In this document: in pieces, positions 1 to 8,558 of the stretch
Layout of the letters: the number at the start of each line of letters is the position of its first letter
Numbering within the stretch: position 1 is the first letter of the stretch
Assembly (NCBI GenBank): GCA_002842985.1
Contig: PHEQ01000018.1
Coordinates: 57,550 to 103,834 of the forward strand
Reading direction: 5' to 3'
DNA: 46,285 nucleotides
Source of the DNA: Alphaproteobacteria bacterium HGW-Alphaproteobacteria-1
GTDB lineage: Bacteria > Pseudomonadota > Alphaproteobacteria > Rhodobacterales > Rhodobacteraceae
Notes under the pieces: generated by a model
What the model was told of the DNA's origin: nothing
What the model saw: only the letters and a program-made list of their open reading frames with translations
The model's database searches: none
Position numbers and translations under genes: made by a program

Positions 1-102
1 CGCCGTCTTCGCCTCCTCCGCGCGAAGAACAACGCGCCCATCCGAAACCGGAGCCCCATAAGCCCGCAACAGCGCCTTCGCCTGATACTCGTGGATGTTG
101 AT
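1..102 (-). CDS. sucC: Succinyl-CoA ligase beta subunit, 5' end only
   Basis: Only 34 codons are inside the window; the gene runs off the left edge. Read on the minus strand they give xNIHEYQAKALLRAYGAP and continue VSDGRVVLRAEEAKTA, which matches the usual start of alphaproteobacterial SucC, the ADP-forming beta subunit that makes succinyl-CoA in the TCA cycle. It fits SucC better than the malate-CoA ligase MtkA, whose N-terminus differs after HEYQAK. The oddity is the first codon: where SucC normally has ATG the sequence has ATC (102..100), and an in-frame TGA lies three codons upstream (111..109), so no ATG, GTG or TTG start precedes the conserved residues. Either ATC is used as a rare start, or this is a broken or shuffled copy. 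A nearby ATG (112..110) is out of frame. Family identity is fairly sure; functionality is not. Confidence 0.65.
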   Translation of the reverse strand, partial: MNIHEYQAKALLRAYGAPVSDGRVVLRAEEAKTA

Positions 103-137
103 ATGGGCTCATTTCCCGGGTGATGTGACCGGGGCGG

Positions 138-677
138 CTATTTTATCAGTGGCAACAACCGCTTGAAGGCCGGGGTTCCGGCGCGGCCCAGCCATTCGAA
201 GACCACCATTTCGGTCGTGACGATGCCCGCGCCGCTGGCGCTCAGCCGCGCGATGCAGGCCTGTTCGCTCTCGATCGTGCGCGAGGCGGTCGCGTCCGAG
301 ACGACGAACACCTCGTAGCCCGCCTCGATCAGGCTGGCGGCGGTCTGGACGACGCAGATATGCGCCTCCATCCCGGCGATCACCGCCTGTCTGCGCCCGA
401 GCCCATGAAAATGTGCCGCAAAGCCCGCATCCTCCATGCAGGAGAAGTGCATCTTGCTGAGCACGGTGGTTCCCGGCCCCGGCGCGAGTTCGGGGACGGT
501 ATGGCCCAGCCCGTCGGGATATTGTTCGGTCATGATCACCGGCACGCCCATTTCCTCGGCGCTGGCCTTGAGCGTGCGGGTGTTTCGGATGGTCCGGGCC
601 GGGGCCTGCATGGCGGGCACGAGACGCTCCTGCATGTCGATGATGACAAGCACGCTGTCGGCGGCGCGGATGAGCAT
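138..677 (-). CDS. Isochorismatase-family cysteine hydrolase
   Basis: A 179-residue cytoplasmic hydrolase of the isochorismatase (YcaC/ISOC) superfamily. The start at 677 is preceded by GGGGGACAGG; upstream extension has no family similarity. The catalytic triad can be read as Asp14 (VIIDMQ), Lys75 (LSKMHFS) and Cys108 (AGMEAHICVVQTA), the cis-peptide and nucleophile motif of the family. Members hydrolyse C-N bonds of small amides (N-carbamoylsarcosine, ureidoacrylate, maleamate) or the vinyl ether of isochorismate; the sequence alone does not say which. The gene is divergent from the GntR regulator of the oxalate operon and a TGGTATGCCA palindrome lies 44 bp before its start. It may therefore feed that pathway, for example by releasing oxalate from an amide, but this is inference from position only. 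Confidence 0.85.
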   Translation of the reverse strand: MLIRAADSVLVIIDMQERLVPAMQAPARTIRNTRTLKASAEEMGVPVIMTEQYPDGLGHTVPELAPGPGTTVLSKMHFSCMEDAGFAAHFHGLGRRQAVIAGMEAHICVVQTAASLIEAGYEVFVVSDATASRTIESEQACIARLSASGAGIVTTEMVVFEWLGRAGTPAFKRLLPLIK

Positions 678-720
678 GACCTGTCCCCCGGATTCTGAAT
701 GGACCTTCGTTTTCCGACCG

Positions 721-730
721 TGGTATGCCA
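721..730. promoter_or_regulatory. Candidate GntR operator (hydrolase side)
   Basis: TGGTATGCCA, one base away from the perfect palindrome TGGTATACCA at 1091. It is followed by gATACCAcg, so a wider imperfect palindrome TGGTAT-5-ATACCA covers 721-737. It lies 44 bp upstream of the hydrolase start. FadR-subfamily GntR proteins commonly bind TGG-N4-5-CCA type sites, so binding by the neighbouring regulator is a reasonable inference. Confidence 0.55.
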
Positions 731-1090
731 GATACCACGAACACGTCAATCCATCAACCGCGATATGTCCGGGGATCGAATATGAGTGGCCGTTCCGGTC
801 GGGCAGGGTGGAAGAGGGCCGGACAGTGATGGCGCTGCGACGCAGCAATTCGACCCTGAGAGGGCGGTAGTCGAATTCGGGCCGATAATCTTCGGGGCCG
901 CGACTATCATGCGCGTTGTCAATGGCTTGTGGCGCGGGCTCCGCATCTTGTCCGCGTACCGTCCTGGCAGGCCGCAAAATGGTTTTTCCCCTTCAGAACA
1001 ACGCTGTTCCTGGTGCGCGCCGCCGCGCAAGATGCACCTGCGGCGACGATTTTTGAAAAAACGAATTGCCCGGTTGGGCGTCCTGGCTTA

Positions 1091-1100
1091 TGGTATACCA
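1091..1100. promoter_or_regulatory. Candidate GntR operator (regulator side)
   Basis: TGGTATACCA, a perfect 10-bp palindrome 50 bp upstream of the GntR start codon at 1151. The match with the site at 721 and the location on the regulator's own promoter suggest autoregulation. I did not find a third copy directly upstream of oxc, tctC or the PanE-like gene. Confidence 0.6.
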
Positions 1101-1150
1101 CAAGGCCACTGTATGCGCGGGGTGGGCGCGGGCGCTGTTGGGGGTGTTAC

Positions 1151-1855
1151 ATGAAGCTTCGTCCGATTGCGTCGAATTTCACGCTCAAGGACCATGTCTA
1201 CGAGAGGCTGCGCGAGGCGATCCTCGAGATGAACATCTATGAGGACGACGCCGATCTGCGCCTGGACGAGCGCACGCTGGCCGAGCAGTTGCAGATCTCC
1301 CGCACGCCGCTGCGCGACGCCATAGCACGGCTGGAGGCGGACGGGCTGTTGACGGTGGTGCCCCGCAAGGGCGTGTTCCTGCAACGCAAGAGCCTTGAGG
1401 AGATCCTCGAGATGATCATCGCCTGGGCGGCCCTCGAGAGCATGGCCGCCCGTCTTGCCGCCGAACGCGCGACGGATTCCGAAATCGCCACGTTGCGCAA
1501 GATCGCGGAGAAATACCATGACGCAACCTCTGCCACGCGGATCGCGGAATATTCCGACGACAACCTGAAATTCCATCTGCACATCCTCGAAATCTCGCAC
1601 TGCGCCCTGCTCAAGACCATGGCCGAGGGGGTTTTCCTGCATATCAAGGCCGTGCGCCTGCGGTCCATGTGGGAGGGCGACCGCGTCAAGCGGTCGGTCG
1701 TCGATCATGCCGAGATCATCGAGGCGCTCGAGCGCCGCGACGCCGAGGACGCCGCCAACAAGGTGCGCGAGCACACGATGCAACTGCATGAGCATATCCG
1801 CAAGACCTGGGGACGCCTGAACCTGACCCGCAACGCGACCCTGGAAAGCCAATAA
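1151..1855 (+). CDS. GntR-family transcriptional regulator, FCD (FadR-type) subgroup
   Basis: A 234-residue DNA-binding regulator. The start at 1151 gives MKLRPIASNFTLKDHVYERL, right at the beginning of the winged helix; the open frame extends further upstream but without similarity. The N-terminal winged helix-turn-helix spans about residues 10-80 (LAEQLQISRTPLRDAIARLE, then the wing TVVPRKGVFLQ). The C-terminal FCD ligand domain spans about 90-215 and shows the usual Asp/His metal or carboxylate site: D..FHLHILE, DHAEIIEALERRD and REHTMQLHEH. FCD regulators usually respond to carboxylic acids, so oxalate, glyoxylate or their CoA esters are plausible effectors. The gene is 71 bp upstream of oxc on the same strand, divergent from the hydrolase, with matching palindromes on both sides of the intergenic region. 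Role as regulator of the oxalate operon is inferred. Confidence 0.9.
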   Translation: MKLRPIASNFTLKDHVYERLREAILEMNIYEDDADLRLDERTLAEQLQISRTPLRDAIARLEADGLLTVVPRKGVFLQRKSLEEILEMIIAWAALESMAARLAAERATDSEIATLRKIAEKYHDATSATRIAEYSDDNLKFHLHILEISHCALLKTMAEGVFLHIKAVRLRSMWEGDRVKRSVVDHAEIIEALERRDAEDAANKVREHTMQLHEHIRKTWGRLNLTRNATLESQ

Positions 1856-1926
1856 GCTGCCAATAACTGATTGCCCGCCCCCGTCGGCGACTGACGGATC
1901 GGGCCACTGGAAACCGGAGGACTGAC

Positions 1927-3687
1927 ATGGCTGTAGCCCACTCACCCATAGCGCCGACACAGCAGGCCGATGACGTCACGGACGGGTTCCATCTTCTGAT
2001 CGATGCGCTCAAGCTCAATGGGATCGAGACCATCTACAACGTGCCCGGCATCCCGATCACCGACCTGGGCCGCTATGCGCAGGCGCAGGGGATGCGGGTG
2101 ATTTCCTTCCGCCATGAGCAGCACGCAGGCTATGCCGCCTCTGTCGCGGGGTTCCTGACCAAGATGCCGGGCGTTTGCATGACCGTCTCGGCCCCCGGTT
2201 TCATGAACGGGCTGACGGCGCTGGCGAATGCCACCACGAATTGCTGGCCGATGATCCTGATTTCCGGGTCGTCCGAGCGCGAGATCGTCGATCTGGCGCA
2301 GGGCGATTACGAGGAGATGGACCAACTGGCCATGGCGCGACCGTTCTGCAAGGCGGCCTACCGGCTGACCTATGCGCAGGACATCGGCATTGCGGTGGCG
2401 CGGGCGATCCGCTCGGCGGTGTCGGGGCGGCCCGGTGGCGTGTATCTTGATATTCCCGGCGCGATGCTGGGCCAGGTGGTGGATGCGGCCGAGGGCGCTC
2501 GCTCGCTCGTCAAGGTGATCGAACCCGCGCAACGCCAGATCCCGGCGCAATCCGCGATCGACCGCGCCATCGAGGTGATGAAAGGCGCGAAACGCCCGCT
2601 GATCGTGCTGGGCAAGGGTGCCGCTTATGACCAGTGCGACGATCTGATCCGCGAGTTGGTGGAGACATCCGGCTATCCGTTCCTGCCGATGTCCATGGCC
2701 AAGGGTCTCTTGCCCGACACACACCCGCAATGCGCCGCCGCTGCGCGCTCCATGGTGCTCAAGGATTCGGATGTGGTCATCATGATGGGCGCGCGGATCA
2801 ACTGGCTGCTCAGCCACGGCAAGGGCAAGCAATGGGGCGAGCCGGGGGCGAAACGCTTTGTCCAGATGGATATCGAGGCCGAGGAGATGGATTCCAACGT
2901 CGAGATCGCGGCCCCCATCGTCGGCGATATCGGATCTTGCTGCGCGGCGCTGCTCAAGGCCATGGACGGGGCGGGTATTGCGCCGCCCAAAGACTGGCTG
3001 GATGCCGTCAACGCCAAGGCCACGGCCAACATGGAGAAGATGGCCGCGCGGCTGCGCAACAACAACAATCCGATGGACTATCACGGCGCGCTTGGCGTCA
3101 TCAAGGACGCGATCAACGATCATCCCGACACGATCCTCGTCAACGAGGGGGCCAACACGCTCGATCAGTGCCGCTCGATCGTCAATATCCACAAGCCGCG
3201 CCACCGCATCGACGTGGGCACCTGGGGGGTGATGGGGATCGGGATGGGATCGGCCATCGCGGCGGCCATCGAAACCGGCAAGCGTGTGCTGGCGGTCGAG
3301 GGCGACAGCGCCTTCGGCTTCTGCGGCATGGAGATAGAGACCGTGTGCCGCTACAACCTGCCGATCTGCACGGTGGTGTTCAACAATGACGGCATCTATC
3401 GCGGCGATGGCGAGAACTGGGGCGGCGGCGACGATCCGGCGACCACGGTTTTCGTGAAAGGCGCGCGCTATGACATGATGATCGAGGCCTTTGGCGGCGT
3501 GGGTGTCGTCGCCCGTTCGCCGGACGAGCTGCGCAAGGCGGTGTATGAGGCGCTCGCCAGTGGCAAGCCCACCCTGATCAACGCGATGATCGACCCGGCG
3601 GCGGGCAAGGAAAGCGGCAATATCGGCAACCTGAACCCGCAATCCGTGGTGGCGCAGCGCCTCTATCCGCAGGCGCGCAAAGACTGA
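1927..3687 (+). CDS. oxc: Oxalyl-CoA decarboxylase
   Basis: A 586-residue thiamine-diphosphate enzyme that decarboxylates oxalyl-CoA to formyl-CoA and CO2 in the cytoplasm. The sequence follows the Oxalobacter formigenes enzyme closely along its length, for example [39 protein letters not shown] and [11 protein letters not shown]. Glu64 in [11 protein letters not shown] is the residue that activates ThDP; the ThDP-Mg motif is GDS (459-461) to NN (486-487). The Tyr-Glu of QGDYEEMD, which lies in the oxalyl-CoA site, is kept. This distinguishes it from generic 2-hydroxyacyl-CoA lyases. It is 18 residues longer than the O. formigenes protein, mostly at the N-terminus ([16 protein letters not shown]). 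The start at 1927 has GGAGG at the correct distance. It is the first enzyme gene of the operon, followed after 61 bp by frc. Confidence 0.96.
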   Translation: MAVAHSPIAPTQQADDVTDGFHLLIDALKLNGIETIYNVPGIPITDLGRYAQAQGMRVISFRHEQHAGYAASVAGFLTKMPGVCMTVSAPGFMNGLTALANATTNCWPMILISGSSEREIVDLAQGDYEEMDQLAMARPFCKAAYRLTYAQDIGIAVARAIRSAVSGRPGGVYLDIPGAMLGQVVDAAEGARSLVKVIEPAQRQIPAQSAIDRAIEVMKGAKRPLIVLGKGAAYDQCDDLIRELVETSGYPFLPMSMAKGLLPDTHPQCAAAARSMVLKDSDVVIMMGARINWLLSHGKGKQWGEPGAKRFVQMDIEAEEMDSNVEIAAPIVGDIGSCCAALLKAMDGAGIAPPKDWLDAVNAKATANMEKMAARLRNNNNPMDYHGALGVIKDAINDHPDTILVNEGANTLDQCRSIVNIHKPRHRIDVGTWGVMGIGMGSAIAAAIETGKRVLAVEGDSAFGFCGMEIETVCRYNLPICTVVFNNDGIYRGDGENWGGGDDPATTVFVKGARYDMMIEAFGGVGVVARSPDELRKAVYEALASGKPTLINAMIDPAAGKESGNIGNLNPQSVVAQRLYPQARKD

Positions 3688-3705
3688 ACACAGAACGAAA
3701 CTGGG

Positions 3706-3726
3706 GCGTGGGCAACCAGCCCACGC
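3706..3726 (+). promoter_or_regulatory. Intercistronic hairpin between oxc and frc
   Basis: GCGTGGGC (3706-3713) and GCCCACGC (3719-3726) form a perfect 8-bp stem with a 5-base loop in the 61-bp gap between oxc and frc, ending 12 bases before the frc ribosome binding site. There is no T-run, so it is more likely an RNA stability or processing element than a terminator. Confidence 0.5.
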
Positions 3727-3748
3727 AGCTCAGAAGATGGAGAACCCT

Positions 3749-5020
3749 ATGAAAGCTCTTGAAGGCGTCAAGATCCTCGACTTCACCCATGTGCAATCCG
3801 GCCCAACCTGCACGCAGCTCTTGGCGTGGTTCGGTGCGGACGTGATCAAGGTGGAGCGCCCCGGCGTGGGCGATGCCACCCGCAAGCAACTGGTGGATGT
3901 GCCGGGGGCGGACAGTCTTTATTTCACCATGCTCAACCACAACAAGCGCTCGATCGAGCTCAACCCCAAGACCGATGCGGGCAAGGCGGTGCTGACCCGC
4001 CTGGTCGAAACCTGCGATGTGCTGGTCGAGAATTTCGCGCCGGGCGCGCTGGACCGGATGGGCTTTGGCTGGGAGCGGATTCAGGAAATCAACCCGCGCA
4101 TCATCATGGCCTCGGTCAAGGGGTTCGGCCCCGGCAAATACGAGGATTGCAAGGTCTACGAGAACGTCGCGCAATGCGCGGGCGGCGCGGCCTCGACCAC
4201 CGGCTTTCTGGATGGCCCGCCGCTGGTCACGGGCGCGCAGATCGGCGACAGCGGCACCGGGCTGCATCTGGCGCTTGGTATCGTGACGGCACTCTATCAG
4301 CGCGAGCGCACGGGGCGTGGCCAGAAGGTGCTGGCGCCGATGCAGGACGGCGTGATCAACCTTTGCCGGGTCAAGCTGCGCGATCAGCAGCGCCTCGCCG
4401 CCGGGCCGCTGACCGAATATTCGCAATACGGTGCGGGCATTCCCTTTGGCGATGCCACGCCGCGCGCGGGCAACGATTCGGGCGGTGGTCAGCCGGGGCG
4501 CATCCTCAAGTGCAAGGGCTGGGAGACCGACCCCAACGCCTATACCTATTTCATCACGCAGGCCGCCGTCTGGGAAAAGGTTTGCGACGTGATCGGCGCG
4601 CCTGAATGGAAGGACGCGCCCGGCTATGCCACCCCACCCGAGCGGCTGGACAAGCTCGATGAGATCTTCGGGCGGATCGAGCAATGGACCATGACCAAGA
4701 CCAAGTTCGAGGTGATGGATATCTGCAATCCGCTCGATATCCCGGTGGGGCCGATCCTGTCCACCAAGGAGATCATGGAGGACGAGGGCCTGCGCGCGAC
4801 CGGCACGATCGTCGATGTCGACCACCCGACGCGCGGGCGCTACACCTCGGTCGGCTGCCCCATCAAGCTCAGCGACAGCCCCGTTGAGGTGACGCGCTCG
4901 CCGCTTCTGGGAGAGCATACCGAGGAAATCCTGCGCGATGTGCTTGGCTATGACGGAGAGGAACTGGCCAGCATCCTGGACTCGGGCGCGGTCGGCACCG
5001 TCAAGCAGGCGGCGCAATAA
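3749..5020 (+). CDS. frc: Formyl-CoA:oxalate CoA-transferase
   Basis: A 423-residue class III CoA-transferase (CaiB/BaiF family) that moves CoA from formyl-CoA to oxalate, giving oxalyl-CoA and formate; it works in a cycle with Oxc. It tracks the O. formigenes enzyme: [14 protein letters not shown] at the N-terminus (with the conserved Gln), [19 protein letters not shown], the catalytic aspartate Asp167 in IGDSGTGLH, and the glycine loop GGGQPG that closes over the active site. An ATG at 3737 would add four residues (MENP), but that ATGGAGA sequence itself contains the GGAG ribosome binding site for the ATG at 3749, so I use the latter. The gene lies between oxc and a formyltransferase gene, with hairpins in both gaps. 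Assignment as true Frc rather than a generic CoA-transferase is well supported by the residues listed. Confidence 0.96.
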   Translation: MKALEGVKILDFTHVQSGPTCTQLLAWFGADVIKVERPGVGDATRKQLVDVPGADSLYFTMLNHNKRSIELNPKTDAGKAVLTRLVETCDVLVENFAPGALDRMGFGWERIQEINPRIIMASVKGFGPGKYEDCKVYENVAQCAGGAASTTGFLDGPPLVTGAQIGDSGTGLHLALGIVTALYQRERTGRGQKVLAPMQDGVINLCRVKLRDQQRLAAGPLTEYSQYGAGIPFGDATPRAGNDSGGGQPGRILKCKGWETDPNAYTYFITQAAVWEKVCDVIGAPEWKDAPGYATPPERLDKLDEIFGRIEQWTMTKTKFEVMDICNPLDIPVGPILSTKEIMEDEGLRATGTIVDVDHPTRGRYTSVGCPIKLSDSPVEVTRSPLLGEHTEEILRDVLGYDGEELASILDSGAVGTVKQAAQ

Positions 5021-5030
5021 CGGGTGGATG

Positions 5031-5061
5031 AAGAAGAGGCCGGCACAGTCCGGCCCTTCTT
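5031..5061 (+). promoter_or_regulatory. Intercistronic hairpin before the formyltransferase gene
   Basis: AAGAAGAGGCCGG (5031-5043) pairs with CCGGCCCTTCTT (5050-5061) with one bulged A and a 6-base loop, directly before the GGGAGGAAAGA ribosome binding site of the next gene at 5078. The 3' side is only moderately T-rich. It could act as a partial terminator or as a stabiliser for the upstream oxc-frc message, setting different expression levels along the operon. Confidence 0.5.
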
Positions 5062-5077
5062 GCCAAGGGAGGAAAGA

Positions 5078-5995
5078 ATGCGATTAATCGTGATGGGACA
5101 GCAGGCCTTTGGCAAGGATGTCCTGGCCAGGCTGCTCGACACCGGAACCGATGAGGTGGTCGCGGTCTATTGCGAGCCGGACCGCGACGGCAAGCCGGTG
5201 GACCCGATCAAGGAACTGGCGCTTGAGAAGGGGCTGCCGGTCCACCAACCCGCGAATTTCGACGATCCCGAAACCCTTGCCGTGCTGGCGGGGCACAAGG
5301 CCGACCTGATGATCATGGCCTTTGTGAACATCTTTGTTCCCGAGGCCGCGCGCGACACGCCCGCCATGGGCTCGATCTGCTTTCACCCCTCGCTTCTGCC
5401 GCTGCATCGCGGCCCTTCGGCGGTGAACTGGCCGATCATCATGGGGGCCACGAAATCGGGCTATTCGTGGTTCTATCCCTCCGACGGGCTTGATGAGGGC
5501 GACAGCCTTCTGCAATGGGAATGCGAGATCGGCCCCGATGACACGGTGATCGACCTCTATTTCAAGAAGATATACCCGCACGCGGTCGATAGCGTGCTGA
5601 CGGTCTGCGACCTCTACCGTTCGGGCAACCCGCCCCGCATCGTGCCCGACGAGGCACTGGCCACCTACGAGCGACGCTGCAACCGCAACCATTCGCGCAT
5701 CGAATGGCACCGCCCGGTGAAACAGGTCTATGACCTCATTCGTGGCACCAATCCCGCGCCGGGGGCTTGGACAACGCTTGACGGGGCCGAGGTGGATATC
5801 TTCGACTGCGCGCTCGTGGCGGGTGACGGTATCTCGGGCCGCGTGCGCGAGATCACCAATGACGGCGTGGCGGTGCAATGCGTGGGCGGTCGCATCCTGA
5901 TCAAGCGGGTGCGGCCCAAGGGCGGGGCCAAGATGCCCGCCGCCGACTGGGCGGGCGCCGCCGGGCTGGCCACGGGGGCCACCCTTGGAACCTGA
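5078..5995 (+). CDS. Stand-alone formyltransferase / 10-formyl-THF hydrolase-like protein
   Basis: A 305-residue protein with a formyltransferase fold. It resembles not methionyl-tRNA formyltransferase but the N-terminal hydrolase domain of animal 10-formyl-THF dehydrogenase (ALDH1L1): MGQQAFGKDVL, VYCEPDRDGKPVDP, FHPSLLPLHRGPSAVNWPI, GLDEGDSLLQWECEIGPDDT. The formyl-transfer residues are visible as His103 (FHPSLL) and Asp139 (GLDEGD). Residues about 205-290 form the usual C-terminal beta-barrel domain. No aldehyde dehydrogenase or acyl-carrier part follows. The start at 5078 has an excellent GGGAGGAAAGA site; an upstream ATG at 5024 would translate through the hairpin. Lying between frc and fhs, it probably moves a one-carbon formyl unit on or off THF; the direction and partner (water, CoA or another acceptor) cannot be told from sequence. 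Fold assignment is sure, reaction is not. Confidence 0.85.
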   Translation: MRLIVMGQQAFGKDVLARLLDTGTDEVVAVYCEPDRDGKPVDPIKELALEKGLPVHQPANFDDPETLAVLAGHKADLMIMAFVNIFVPEAARDTPAMGSICFHPSLLPLHRGPSAVNWPIIMGATKSGYSWFYPSDGLDEGDSLLQWECEIGPDDTVIDLYFKKIYPHAVDSVLTVCDLYRSGNPPRIVPDEALATYERRCNRNHSRIEWHRPVKQVYDLIRGTNPAPGAWTTLDGAEVDIFDCALVAGDGISGRVREITNDGVAVQCVGGRILIKRVRPKGGAKMPAADWAGAAGLATGATLGT

Positions 5996-6024
5996 AAACC
6001 ATGGAAACCTGATGGGAAAACCAC

Positions 6025-7692
6025 ATGTCTGATATCGAAATTGCACGCGCCGCGACCAAGAAGCCCATTCAGGAGATCGGCGCCAAGCTGGGTATCCCGA
6101 GCGAGCACCTGCTGCCCTTCGGTCATGACAAGGCCAAGGTTTCGGAAGACTTCATCAAGTCGCTTTCAGGGCGCAAGAACGGCCATCTTGTCCTTGTGAC
6201 GGCGATCAACCCGACGCCTGCGGGCGAAGGCAAGACCACCACCACCGTGGGTCTGGGCGACGGTCTCAACGCCATCGGCAAGAAGGCCGCCGTGTGCATC
6301 CGCGAGGCCAGCCTCGGCCCGTGCTTCGGCATGAAGGGCGGCGCGGCGGGCGGTGGCTATGCGCAGGTCGTGCCGATGGAGGAGATGAACCTTCATTTCA
6401 CCGGCGATTTTCACGCGATCACCAGCGCCCACAACCTTCTGGCGGCGATGCTGGACAATCACATCTACTGGGGCAACGAGCAGGAAATCGACATCCGCCG
6501 CGTGGTCTATCGCCGGGTGATGGACATGAACGACCGCGCCTTGCGCGAGATCGTGTGCAGCCTTGGCGGCGTCGCCAACGGCTTTCCGCGTGAAAGCGGG
6601 TTTGACATCACCGTGGCCTCCGAGGTCATGGCCATCCTGTGTCTGGCCACCGATCTGGCCGATCTGGAGAAACGTCTGGGCGACATCATCGTGGCCTATC
6701 GCCGCGACAAGACCCCTGTCTATTGCCGCGACATAAAGGCAGACGGCGCGATGACCGTGCTCTTGCAGCAGGCGATGCAGCCCAATCTCGTGCAGACGCT
6801 GGAGAACAACCCGGCCTTTGTCCATGGCGGCCCGTTCGCCAATATCGCGCATGGCTGCAACTCCGTTGTGGCGACGACGACGGCGCTCAAGCTGGCGGAT
6901 TACGTGGTCACCGAGGCGGGCTTTGGCGCCGATCTCGGGGCCGAGAAGTTCATGAACATCAAGTGCCGCAAGGCGGGGCTTGCCCCCGAGGCGGTGGTGA
7001 TCGTGGCCACGGTGCGCGCAATGAAGATGAATGGCGGCGTCGCCAAGGGCGATCTGGGAACCGAGAACGTGGCGGCGGTCAAGGCGGGCTGCCCGAACCT
7101 TGGGCGTCACATCGAGAACCTGGCGAAATTCGGCGTGCCGGTGGTGGTGGCCATCAACCATTTCGTCACCGATACCGAGGCCGAGATCCAGGCCGTCAAG
7201 GATTTCGTGGCAAGCCAGGGGGCCGAGGCGGTGCTTTGCAAGCACTGGGCCCAGGGCTCCAAGGGGACAGAGGAACTTGCGCGCAAGGTGGTCGCGCTGG
7301 TCGAGGGCGGGTCGGCCAAATATGCGCCGCTCTATCCCGACGACATGCCGCTCTTTCAGAAGATTGAGACCATCGCCAGGGAAATCTACCGCGCCGACGA
7401 GGTGGTGGCCGACGCCAAGATCCGCAACCAGCTCAAGGAGTGGGAGGATCAGGGCTATGGCAACCTGCCCGTGTGCATGGCCAAGACGCAATACAGCTTT
7501 ACCACCGATCCCAACCGGCGCGGCGCGCCCGACGGGCACAGCCTGCCGGTGCGCGAGGTGCGGCTGTCGGCGGGGGCGGGGTTTGTCGTGGTGATCTGCG
7601 GCGAGATCATGACCATGCCGGGCCTGCCCAAGGTGCCTTCGGCGGAGGCGATCTGCATCAATGAAAACGGCCTTATCGACGGGTTGTTCTGA
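6025..7692 (+). CDS. fhs: Formate-tetrahydrofolate ligase
   Basis: A 555-residue cytoplasmic enzyme, normal family length, that uses ATP to join formate and tetrahydrofolate into 10-formyl-THF. The nucleotide loop is TPAGEGKTT (about 64-72); other family hallmarks are [44 protein letters not shown] and the C-terminal [11 protein letters not shown]. It follows the formyltransferase gene by 29 bp and precedes the universal stress protein gene by 2 bp. In the context of oxc and frc its job is to capture the formate released by Frc into the C1 pool. The molecule made here is also the presumed substrate of the preceding gene product, which raises the question of how a futile cycle is avoided. Confidence 0.97.
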   Translation: MSDIEIARAATKKPIQEIGAKLGIPSEHLLPFGHDKAKVSEDFIKSLSGRKNGHLVLVTAINPTPAGEGKTTTTVGLGDGLNAIGKKAAVCIREASLGPCFGMKGGAAGGGYAQVVPMEEMNLHFTGDFHAITSAHNLLAAMLDNHIYWGNEQEIDIRRVVYRRVMDMNDRALREIVCSLGGVANGFPRESGFDITVASEVMAILCLATDLADLEKRLGDIIVAYRRDKTPVYCRDIKADGAMTVLLQQAMQPNLVQTLENNPAFVHGGPFANIAHGCNSVVATTTALKLADYVVTEAGFGADLGAEKFMNIKCRKAGLAPEAVVIVATVRAMKMNGGVAKGDLGTENVAAVKAGCPNLGRHIENLAKFGVPVVVAINHFVTDTEAEIQAVKDFVASQGAEAVLCKHWAQGSKGTEELARKVVALVEGGSAKYAPLYPDDMPLFQKIETIAREIYRADEVVADAKIRNQLKEWEDQGYGNLPVCMAKTQYSFTTDPNRRGAPDGHSLPVREVRLSAGAGFVVVICGEIMTMPGLPKVPSAEAICINENGLIDGLF

Positions 7693-7694
7693 TC

Positions 7695-8558
7695 ATGGAC
7701 CGGTCATCGCTCCATACCATTCTGATGCCGATGCGCGATGACGGGCGCGGACCGATCCTCTTTGCCCATGCCGCCGCGCTGGCCAAGCGGTTCAACGCCC
7801 ATGTCCGCGTGGTCCATTCCCACCCGAGGCCCGAGGACATGATGCCTTACGGCGTGGTGATTCCCACCTTCCTGCGCAAGCAACTGGCCGATGCCAGCCG
7901 CAAGCGCGCGGATTATGAAGAGGGTCATCGCCGCGCCGCGTTTCTCAGGGAGGCCGAGCGCCACGGCATCAGCGTCGAGCCGCGTGCCGCAGGCAAACCT
8001 ACCGCGGCGTTCCGCGAGTATGAGGGAAAGCAGGCCGAGGTGGTGCGCCATTACGGCCGTCTGGCGGATATCATCTGCGTGGCCAAGCCCAGCAAGGAGG
8101 AGAATCTGGGTTACAACACGCTGAAATCGGCGCTTTTCACATCCGGGAGACCGGTTCTGGTCTGCGCGGAGACCGAAGATGTATCCGCCGCTATCGGCAG
8201 CCATGTGGCGATCGGCTGGAACGGATCGCTCGAGGCGTCGCGCGCGGTGGCGCTGGCGATGCCGCTGATCGAGCGGGCCGACCGGGTGACGATCCTCACG
8301 GCAGGGTTGATCGAGCACACGGCCACGCCCGAGGAGTTTCAGATCTATCTCGCGCAGCGCGGCATTGCCGCGCAGATCCATGCCTTCGAGCGCAGCGGCA
8401 ATGTCGGGCGCATGTTGTTGCAGAAATGCTCGGAGACGGGTGCGAACATGCTGATCACCGGGGCCTATCACGACAGTTACGAGCGGGAGACCCTTCTTGG
8501 CGGAAATTCCGCTACTATCGTGGCCGAGGCCGCGATTCCTGTGGTCATGGTGCATTGA
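7695..8558 (+). CDS. Tandem-domain universal stress protein
   Basis: A 287-residue protein with two UspA-like alpha/beta domains (about 1-140 and 170-287). The second ends in the typical ANMLITGAYHDSYERETLLG and IPVVMVH; the glycine-rich ATP-binding signature is only partly kept (GG at the end of LLGGNSA in place of a full G-2X-G-9X-GS). It starts 2 bases after the fhs stop, so the two are almost certainly cotranslated. Such two-domain Usp proteins are frequent partners of transporter genes in this family of bacteria, and here tctC follows after 164 bp. A sensing or stabilising role for the pathway or transporter is possible; nothing in the sequence proves it. Confidence 0.85.
   Translation: MDRSSLHTILMPMRDDGRGPILFAHAAALAKRFNAHVRVVHSHPRPEDMMPYGVVIPTFLRKQLADASRKRADYEEGHRRAAFLREAERHGISVEPRAAGKPTAAFREYEGKQAEVVRHYGRLADIICVAKPSKEENLGYNTLKSALFTSGRPVLVCAETEDVSAAIGSHVAIGWNGSLEASRAVALAMPLIERADRVTILTAGLIEHTATPEEFQIYLAQRGIAAQIHAFERSGNVGRMLLQKCSETGANMLITGAYHDSYERETLLGGNSATIVAEAAIPVVMVH

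Larger units (their letters stand above)
678..1150. other. Divergent intergenic region, hydrolase / GntR regulator
   Basis: A stretch of 473 bases without a convincing gene. Open frames in it have no recognisable family and no good ribosome binding site. It holds two near-identical palindromes (721-730 and 1091-1100), one near each end, in the position expected for autoregulation by the GntR protein. The region around 1050-1070 has an A-rich patch (tttttgaaaaaacgaattg) that may belong to the promoter of the regulator gene; I cannot place -35 and -10 boxes with confidence. Confidence 0.6.

Noticed and set aside
100..112. ATG at 112..110 as the sucC start
   Set aside because: It is in another frame from the SucC-like codons; it would need a one-base shift within the first four codons.
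1942..3642. A 566-codon frame antisense to oxc
   Set aside because: Shadow of a strongly recognised gene; no motifs and no ribosome binding site.
1927..3687. Reading oxc as 2-hydroxyacyl-CoA lyase or acetolactate synthase
   Set aside because: QGDYEEMD and the strong overall match to oxalyl-CoA decarboxylase, plus frc next to it, decide for oxc.
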